From Fructobacillus tropaeoli (GTDB lineage Bacteria > Bacillota > Bacilli > Lactobacillales > Lactobacillaceae): a DNA stretch of 64,000 nucleotides. Shown here piece after piece: positions 58,766 through 64,000 of the stretch. The translations under genes and the position numbers were made by a program. Position 1 is the stretch's first letter, and each line of letters starts with the position of its first letter. The notes under the pieces were generated by a model. The model was given only the letters and a program-made list of their open reading frames with translations, did no database searches and was not told the DNA's origin. The DNA lies in contig NZ_DF968080.1 in NCBI RefSeq assembly GCF_001047135.2, positions 1 to 64,000 of the forward strand, in the 5' to 3' direction.

Positions 58766-60109
58766 TCAGACGAGTGGCAACCGCCGTTGCAAAGTGTACT
58801 CGATTGATGGGAAAACATAAACTAAGTCGTTCAACTGTTCCTTGGTCATCTTCATTTGGATGTAAGGCACAATCGTGTTAATGGTATTGTCAGCATTATT
58901 CGACTTTTCTGCTGCACCAACCAAGGCCTTGCTGTTCTTATCAAAAATCAGTGAGAGCTTAGCCCCCTGCTCATTTTCAACCTGACGATACCAGTCACCA
59001 TCATAAGAGGCCTCCGTGACTTCATAACGGTCAGGTTCTGCCAAGGCCTGGTCAAGGTGTACCCCAACCTGGGCAATTCGTGGCGACGTGAAGACCACTT
59101 CCGAAATAGCTGGATAGACGATTGGGCCATCATTATCACCCTTAAATCGAGCAGTCAAATAACGGGATTCAAAGGCTGCGGTTGGTGTCAACTTTGGCAC
59201 CTGCTTGTCGATGGCGTCACCGGCTGCATAAATGTTTTCAACGGATGTTTGTAGGTATTCGTTAACCACAATCCCACGCTGGTTAGCTTCAATCCCGATG
59301 GCCTCCAGGTTCAACTGGTCATGGTTTGGCACACGGCCGGTCGCATCCAAGACATAATCGGTTGTCAATTGGAATTCATGGTCACCGGTCAAGGCAATTT
59401 GGCCAGCCGCAGTCTTTTCAGCGCTCTTGATGTTCATATCAGGAATAAAGCGAACGCCACGGGCCTTCAAATCAGCCTGGACTTCTGCCACATACTGAGC
59501 TGGGAACTGACGCAACAGACGATTTGAGCGAGTAATCACATCAACCTGGGCCCCGACGGCGTTAGCAATTGTCGCAAATTCAATGGCAACGAAACCGCCA
59601 CCCAAAATCGTCACATGCTTGGGCATGTGTGGCAATGAAAGAAAATCGGTCGAATTTTCAAAAAGTTCATGACCCGGAACGTCCAGAACGTGAGGACGCA
59701 AGCCGGTCGCAATCACAATCTTATCAGCCGTATAAGTCTTGCCGTCGACAGCCACCGTATGGGTATCAACAAACTCAGCATGGCCGGTGATAGTTGTAAT
59801 GCCAACATTATCCAACCGTTCCTTGCCGTGGGCATCCTGTGGCACAATTAATTCGTGCTTGTGGGCCATCAAGTCTTCCCAGTTAACAGTTGGGACACCA
59901 TCAATGCCCCGTCCCTGGAGGTCTTTAACTCGGTTTATCAATTCCAAAGGCTTATCCAAGATAATCTTGGCATTGCAACCCTTATTTGAGCAAACACCAC
60001 CGTATTGGCTTTCTTCAATCACGGCCACCTTAGCGCCAGACTTAGCCAATGGGACAGCCCCATTCCAACTTGCCTGACCGCTACCAATGTATAGTACTGA
60101 AAAATCCAT
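58766..60109 (-). CDS. Pyridine nucleotide-disulfide oxidoreductase (glutathione-reductase-like)
   Basis: A 447-residue FAD/NAD(P)H enzyme of the class I disulfide reductase family. It shows an N-terminal FAD site (YIGSGQAS), the redox-active CX4C in GGVCSNKGCNAK (about residues 37-48), an NAD(P)H site ILGGGFVAIEFA, YAAGDAID, and a C-terminal dimerisation domain. The canonical His-Glu pair near the C-terminus of glutathione reductase is not obvious (IEYTLQRRLPLV), so substrate is uncertain. ATG 60109 has AAAGGA; ATG 60127 with GGAG is the alternative. It follows the YdhK gene after 27 bases. Confidence 0.87.
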   Translation of the reverse strand: MDFSVLYIGSGQASWNGAVPLAKSGAKVAVIEESQYGGVCSNKGCNAKIILDKPLELINRVKDLQGRGIDGVPTVNWEDLMAHKHELIVPQDAHGKERLDNVGITTITGHAEFVDTHTVAVDGKTYTADKIVIATGLRPHVLDVPGHELFENSTDFLSLPHMPKHVTILGGGFVAIEFATIANAVGAQVDVITRSNRLLRQFPAQYVAEVQADLKARGVRFIPDMNIKSAEKTAAGQIALTGDHEFQLTTDYVLDATGRVPNHDQLNLEAIGIEANQRGIVVNEYLQTSVENIYAAGDAIDKQVPKLTPTAAFESRYLTARFKGDNDGPIVYPAISEVVFTSPRIAQVGVHLDQALAEPDRYEVTEASYDGDWYRQVENEQGAKLSLIFDKNSKALVGAAEKSNNADNTINTIVPYIQMKMTKEQLNDLVYVFPSIEYTLQRRLPLV

Positions 60110-60136
60110 CGCGTTCCATCCTTTCATTTCTCTCCG

Positions 60137-60742
60137 TTATCGAGACTTGATTTCACTTTCAACCAAGTACTTGTGATTCATGACCATCTTACCACCATTG
60201 GTTGGCTGATAGCTAACCGCATAAGCAGGACCATTGACTACCTTCGTAATGGTTGCTTTTGCTCCCTTCATCCCGGCCATATGAGTGCTTGTCAACGTGA
60301 CCGTATCACCTTCTTGGTGGTCCATCATATCAGAAAAGTCTTCCTTGGTTAACCATTTGTGGCCGCTAACCTTTTTACCACCATTAGTTGGCTGGTAATC
60401 GACCTCATATAGTTTGACGTCGTAAGCGGCCGCAACCGTTCCCTTGGCGCCCTTCATTCCGGTCATATGATCAGCCTCTAAGGTAATCTTTGAGCCAACC
60501 GGATACTTTGGTTGAGTAGCCTTTGGTAAATCAGTTGGTAAGCTTTCATCCATATCCATGCCAGACATCGAAGACGACATGGCCATCGATGATGAGGACG
60601 AAGATATCTGCATCTGACTACTGGACATGGTCATCTTCTTGGAATGATGCTTATCCTGATCCTTTAATCCCAAAACCAGTACCACACCCAAGATGAATAC
60701 TAGTAAAAGGGCCAGTATCCAACCGATTGATTTCTTCTTCAT
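60137..60742 (-). CDS. YdhK family (DUF1541) membrane-anchored protein
   Basis: A 201-residue protein with one N-terminal helix (about 7-26), a Met/Ser-rich spacer (about 36-68; SSSMSGMDMDE), and two tandem DUF1541 repeats (about 80-140 and 142-201), each with the pattern DHMTGMKGAKGTV ... YQPTNGGKKVSGHKW. The Met/His-rich spacer could bind copper or another soft metal, which is inference. ATG 60742 has AAGGAG 7 bases upstream. It leads an operon with the disulfide oxidoreductase, under a near-consensus promoter with an operator-like palindrome at the transcription start. Confidence 0.88.
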   Translation of the reverse strand: MKKKSIGWILALLLVFILGVVLVLGLKDQDKHHSKKMTMSSSQMQISSSSSSMAMSSSMSGMDMDESLPTDLPKATQPKYPVGSKITLEADHMTGMKGAKGTVAAAYDVKLYEVDYQPTNGGKKVSGHKWLTKEDFSDMMDHQEGDTVTLTSTHMAGMKGAKATITKVVNGPAYAVSYQPTNGGKMVMNHKYLVESEIKSR

Positions 60743-60770
60743 TTTCTTCTCCTTCTCTAATTTTTATATT

Positions 60771-60825
60771 GGTATAGTTTAAATAACCATATTTTTATTA
60801 TAAACAAAGTCGATTAGATAGGCAA
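60771..60825 (-). promoter_or_regulatory. Promoter and operator-like palindrome before the YdhK gene
   Basis: Minus strand: TTGCCT (60820-60825), 17 bases, TATAAT (60797-60802). An imperfect palindrome, TGGTTAT ... ATACCA (about 60771-60790), begins at the predicted transcription start, a position suited to repressor binding. Confidence 0.65.
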
Positions 60826-60846
60826 GTTATCTCTTTTTGGCCAAAA

Positions 60847-60871
60847 TAAAAAAGAATAGGTTTCCCTATCC
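60847..60871 (-). terminator. glmU terminator overlapping its stop codon
   Basis: GGATAGG, GAAA loop, CCTATTC and TTTTTT on the minus strand. The stem overlaps the glmU stop at 60866-60868. Confidence 0.85.
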
Positions 60872-62242
60872 TTTTTTATGGGGCATTCTGTCCCAAAAAT
60901 CATCTTTATTTGTTTGACGACTACGAGCGATGCCCATTTGATGAAAGTCAACATCATCCGTAATCGTTGACCCCGCTGCCGTGATGCTTTCATCGGCCAA
61001 AGTTACGGGGGCGATAATCTTCGTATTCGAACCGATAAAGACCCGGTCACCAACCGTCGTATCAAACTTGTTCACGCCGTCATAGTTGACGAAAATTGTT
61101 CCGGCCCCGACGTTCACATCCGCCCCTAATGTGGCATTACCAACATAAGAAAGGTGACCAACCTTAGAACCAAGGCCAACCGTTGCCTTCTTGACTTCCA
61201 CAAAGTTACCGAGGTGCGCCTGGTCTTTGATTTCAGCCAATGGTCGTAGATGGGCATAAGGACCAATCGTTGTTTGGTTCTCAACTAGCGCTTCTTCAAG
61301 GTGTGAAGAAGTGATCACGTTTTCATCTCCAATAGTTGAGTCCTCAATTCGAGTACCGGCTGTCAAAACGTTGTCTTGACCAATCACCGTCTTCCCCTTC
61401 AACGTCACGTTGCCTTCAATCACCGTATCTTTGCCAATTTGAACACCAGCATCAATATAGGTATTATCGGGGTCAATTAATTCAACACCATTTTGCATGT
61501 GCCCGCGGTTAATTCGCGTCCGCATAATCTTGTTGGCCGCAGCCAGAGCAACACGATCGTTAACCCCCATTGACTCAGAAAAGTCCATCGTCTGGTAGGC
61601 ACCAATCTGTTGCCCCATCTCCCGCAAAATATCGAGCGTATCAGGCAGGTAATATTCAGCTTGCACGTTATCGTTACCGACCTGTGAAAGAGCCTCAAAC
61701 AAGAGCTGGTTATCAAAAATGTACACACCAGTATTGATTTCTTGGATCCGGCGTTCCGTAACGGACGCATCCTTTTCCTCAACAATCTTCAAGACCATTT
61801 CATCCTCACCACGGACAATTCGGCCATAACCCGTTGGGTTTTCGGCAAAGGCTGTCAAAACCGTGACAGCATTCTTTGTCCGAGCGTGCTCATCCAAAAG
61901 AGCTTGAAGCGTTTCCGTTGTAAAGAGTGGCGTATCCCCTGATAAAATCAGCGTCGCACCCTCATTATCAGCTAATGCCTCCTTGGTCTGCAAGACAGCG
62001 TGACCTGTTCCTAATTGCTGTTCCTGAACAACGAAGTCGGACTTCCCAGCTAAGTGGTCTTGAACCTGCTTAGCCCCAACACCGGTAACCGTTAAAATTT
62101 TATTTGGCTTCAATGGCGCCACGGCGGCAACCACCCAATCAACCATTGCCCGACCGGCAACTTGGTGTAAGACCTTTGGTAGGTCTGATTTCATCCGCGA
62201 ACCGTTCCCGGCCGCCAAAATGACAACGTTTGTGGCTTGCAT
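60866..62242 (-). CDS. glmU: Bifunctional GlcNAc-1-P uridyltransferase / GlcN-1-P acetyltransferase
   Basis: A 458-residue cytoplasmic enzyme making UDP-GlcNAc for peptidoglycan and surface polymers. The N-terminal uridyltransferase domain has ILAAGNGSRMKSDLPKVLH (residue 8 on), GTGHAVLQ, and LSGDTPLF. The C-terminal left-handed beta helix (about 250-445) has hexapeptide repeats, NFVEVKKATVGLGSKVGHLSYVG (His/Lys catalytic region) and GTIFVNYDGVNK. Length is normal. AAGGA lies about 10 bases before ATG 62242. Downstream of purR, the classic Firmicute order. Confidence 0.97.
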   Translation of the reverse strand: MQATNVVILAAGNGSRMKSDLPKVLHQVAGRAMVDWVVAAVAPLKPNKILTVTGVGAKQVQDHLAGKSDFVVQEQQLGTGHAVLQTKEALADNEGATLILSGDTPLFTTETLQALLDEHARTKNAVTVLTAFAENPTGYGRIVRGEDEMVLKIVEEKDASVTERRIQEINTGVYIFDNQLLFEALSQVGNDNVQAEYYLPDTLDILREMGQQIGAYQTMDFSESMGVNDRVALAAANKIMRTRINRGHMQNGVELIDPDNTYIDAGVQIGKDTVIEGNVTLKGKTVIGQDNVLTAGTRIEDSTIGDENVITSSHLEEALVENQTTIGPYAHLRPLAEIKDQAHLGNFVEVKKATVGLGSKVGHLSYVGNATLGADVNVGAGTIFVNYDGVNKFDTTVGDRVFIGSNTKIIAPVTLADESITAAGSTITDDVDFHQMGIARSRQTNKDDFWDRMPHKKG

Positions 62243-62248
62243 CGTTTC

Positions 62249-63100
62249 TTATTCCTTACCTTGATAAATTTCTTCAAAATAGTTTCCTGGCTGCACATTA
62301 ATAGACTGGCCAGAGTCTAAGTTTGTTTCAACGTGCAACAAGGAAGTATAGTCCTCTAACAAACGGACATTTGACCGACCTTCAGCAAAGACAGCAGTCC
62401 CAACAACAGTACCACCGAATTCACGAACCAGCGTTTGCATTCCCTGAATGGTTCCGCCAGCCTTCATAAAGTCATCGACAATCAAGACGCGGGCGCCGGC
62501 CTTCAAAGACCGCTTTGACAAGGCCATCTTTTCAACGCGCTTTGACGATCCAGTTAAGTAATTAACCGAAATCATTGAACCTTCCGTCACCTTTGCATCA
62601 TCACGAACGATCACAAAAGGCACATTTAATTGATCAGCAACTGCTTGGGCCAAGGGAATCCCCTTGGTTGCGGCAGTCATCACGGCATCAATTTCTTCTC
62701 CAACGTACTGAGTCGTAATCAACCGTCCGGTTTGGCGTAGGACATTTGGCTGTCCTAACAAATCAGATAAGTAAACATAGCCGCCAGGCAAAACGCGGGA
62801 TTCATCGTTCACAATTTGGCAAATGCCATCCACAAAGTCTTTAGCCTCACCAGCCGCCATCAATGGCGTGTAATAAACCCCACCGGCTGCACCTGGATAG
62901 GTTTTCACTTCACCCGTACCACGGGCTTTATAGGTCCGACGAATGATTGACAAATCTTCGGAAATTGACGATTTTGCCGCTTCATAGCGATCGGCAAAAA
63001 AGTTTAGTGAAATCAGTTGGCGCGGGTGGTCCAATAGATAGTGCGACATATCGACCAAACGGTCAGCTCGACGTGTTTTCATAGGTATTTTTGTGGGCAA
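62249..63100 (-). CDS. purR: Pur operon regulator PurR
   Basis: A 283-residue transcription factor with an N-terminal winged-helix domain (about 7-80; RRADRLVDMSHYLLDHPRQLI, AAKSSISEDLSIIRR) and a phosphoribosyltransferase-like domain with the PRPP motif RVLIVDDFMKAGGT (about 205-218). PRPP modulates DNA binding in relatives. The conserved family start is ATG 63082, but no Shine-Dalgarno serves it; GAGGAGGAAAGG precedes TTG 63100, giving six extra residues, so 63100 is preferred. Its likely targets here are the purine permease and itself. Confidence 0.93.
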   Translation of the reverse strand: MPTKIPMKTRRADRLVDMSHYLLDHPRQLISLNFFADRYEAAKSSISEDLSIIRRTYKARGTGEVKTYPGAAGGVYYTPLMAAGEAKDFVDGICQIVNDESRVLPGGYVYLSDLLGQPNVLRQTGRLITTQYVGEEIDAVMTAATKGIPLAQAVADQLNVPFVIVRDDAKVTEGSMISVNYLTGSSKRVEKMALSKRSLKAGARVLIVDDFMKAGGTIQGMQTLVREFGGTVVGTAVFAEGRSNVRLLEDYTSLLHVETNLDSGQSINVQPGNYFEEIYQGKE

Positions 63101-63145
63101 AAATACTGCCCTTTCCTCCTCAGAATAATAATTTCCATCCCGACT

Positions 63146-63154
63146 ATTATAGCA
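63146..63154 (-). promoter_or_regulatory. Extended -10 promoter of purR
   Basis: Minus-strand TGCTATAAT. The position expected for the -35 falls inside the 17-bp palindrome at 63160-63195. Confidence 0.65.
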
Positions 63155-63159
63155 TAAAA

Positions 63160-63195
63160 CCGGAGTTAAAAACGAACATTCGTTTTTAACTCCGG
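63160..63195. promoter_or_regulatory. Perfect 17-bp inverted repeat with PurBox-like core
   Basis: CCGGAGTTAAAAACGAA (63160-63176) and its exact complement (63179-63195) are separated by two bases. It can act as terminator for the upstream metal permease (TTTT on the minus strand). It contains AAAAACGAACATT (63168-63180), one mismatch from the PurBox, at the purR -35. Confidence 0.7.
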
Positions 63196-63237
63196 CGTTT
63201 TTTAACATTTGTTACAAAAAGGCTGACCTAATGCACT

Positions 63238-64000
63238 TTATTCCTTAGCTAACCATATTGATAGCAGATAAATCAGCACTTCAATGCCAGCAATAAAGGC
63301 AGAGGTTGGCAGATTCGTGACATAAGCCAAAGCCAATCCTGTCCAAGTTCCGAACAAAGCGAAGAAGACCGATAGAGTCATCAAACGGCCAACAGAACCC
63401 TGATAATAGCGGGCAGATGCTGCCGGCAAAGTGACCAAGACAAAGATTAACAAGGAGCCAACTAGTTGTGATGAAATGGCCACGGACAGTGCCATCACCA
63501 CCAAGAAAAGGATTTTCAACCAGGTCTTTTTCCCTCGTGAAAGTAATAGTCCCGCCTCATCAAAAGCCAGTAAGCGTAATGGCTTGTAAAACAAGAAAAT
63601 CACGATGAAGACACCCAGGGCCATCCCCGCCAAGATTAACAAATCAGTATGTGAAATCCCAAGAACGGAACCGAATAAAATGCCGGTTGCTGCCGAATTG
63701 GCAGTGTGCCCCAGCGCCAAGAAAAGAATTCCTAAGGCAATGGCAAAGGCTGATACGGCAGAAGTCACGTTATCCTGGCGAACCTTGGCATTCTCCAATC
63801 CTCCAATTGACAACGCAGCTAAAATGGTAAAAATCACCATCCCCAAAAGTGGTGGCCAGCCAATAAAGAAACCAAAGGCCGCCCCAGCAAAAGCAATTTC
63901 ACTTAAAGAATGGCTCAAGAAGTTATATGAGCGAGCGACCACAAAAGTTCCCACTATTCCAGCAACAATTGAAATCACTGTGCCAGCAATAAAAGCGTTT
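63238..64000 (-). CDS. Metal ABC transporter permease (ZnuB/AdcB/MntB type), 5' end outside the window
   Basis: The visible 254 codons form a polytopic permease of a zinc/manganese ABC importer. Signatures are LSHSLSEIAFAGAAFGFF, SVLGISHTDLLILAG, and VGSLLIFVLVTLPAASAR (helix motif of the family). The frame is open to the window edge (bases after 63978 encode NAFIAGT in frame), so the internal GTG 63978 is not the start and the N-terminus is cut. The ATPase and lipoprotein genes would lie beyond the edge. Metal specificity cannot be read from the permease. Confidence 0.9.
   Translation of the reverse strand, partial: NAFIAGTVISIVAGIVGTFVVARSYNFLSHSLSEIAFAGAAFGFFIGWPPLLGMVIFTILAALSIGGLENAKVRQDNVTSAVSAFAIALGILFLALGHTANSAATGILFGSVLGISHTDLLILAGMALGVFIVIFLFYKPLRLLAFDEAGLLLSRGKKTWLKILFLVVMALSVAISSQLVGSLLIFVLVTLPAASARYYQGSVGRLMTLSVFFALFGTWTGLALAYVTNLPTSAFIAGIEVLIYLLSIWLAKE

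Noticed and set aside
63238..63978. Treating the GTG at 63978 as the start of the metal permease
   Set aside because: The frame continues upstream to the window edge with typical permease sequence, so the gene is cut by the edge.

Overview
The window looks like chromosome of a low-to-mid GC lactic acid bacterium of the Leuconostoc-Fructobacillus-Weissella branch of Lactobacillaceae. The evidence is the family make-up and gene order (purR-glmU, xseA-xseB-ispA-tlyA-recN, ftsW-ylbG-rsmD-coaD-comEA-comEC-holA, addB-addA, yqgQ-glcK, relQ-nadK-rluD-mgtE), the surface proteins with YG/W-rich glucan-binding repeats, and one KxYKxGKxW-type signal peptide. Genus is not provable from this window. Nearly all genes lie on the minus strand. 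I see no rRNA, tRNA, insertion sequence, prophage or CRISPR array.

Bases 1-17 kb are an AT-rich polysaccharide region. It holds two plus-strand polytopic membrane proteins, a GtrA flippase-like protein, a GT2 with its own promoter, two GT-C-like membrane proteins, and a minus-strand operon: acyltransferase, Wzx flippase, then (new promoter) priming sugar transferase, Wzz-like protein, Wzy-like polymerase, DUF4422 protein, UDP-galactopyranose mutase, polyprenyl-phosphate GT2 and a GT-C-like protein. The inferred product is a galactofuranose-containing, Wzx/Wzy-type surface polysaccharide.

Bases 17-24.2 kb carry secreted proteins: a 991-residue SGNH hydrolase with five N-terminal repeats (three near-perfect 249-bp copies plus two diverged) and C-terminal W/YG modules, two GH25 muramidases with the same C-terminal modules, and a small Ser-rich membrane-anchored protein.

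Bases 24.4-64 kb are mostly housekeeping: magnesium transport, NAD and (p)ppGpp metabolism, glucokinase, AddAB recombination, RecX, a Dyp peroxidase, competence DNA uptake (ComEA/ComEC), cell division/elongation (FtsW/RodA), an LPKTA-anchored adhesin, a purine permease, RecN/TlyA/IspA/XseAB, a disulfide oxidoreductase, a YdhK protein, GlmU, PurR, and an edge-truncated metal ABC permease.

The most interesting unexplained signal is at 57.34-57.96 kb. A terminator-bounded, multi-hairpin RNA of about 230 nt on the minus strand has its own promoter. Its first hairpin can pair with the xseA Shine-Dalgarno region. A back-to-back promoter drives an apparently leaderless 83-residue orphan protein. Regulatory sites also stand out: a perfect cre at glcK, paired PurBox-like sites before the purine permease, a PurBox-like palindrome at purR, and a palindrome containing TACGAATA before comEA. 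AddB has lost all four iron-sulfur cysteines.
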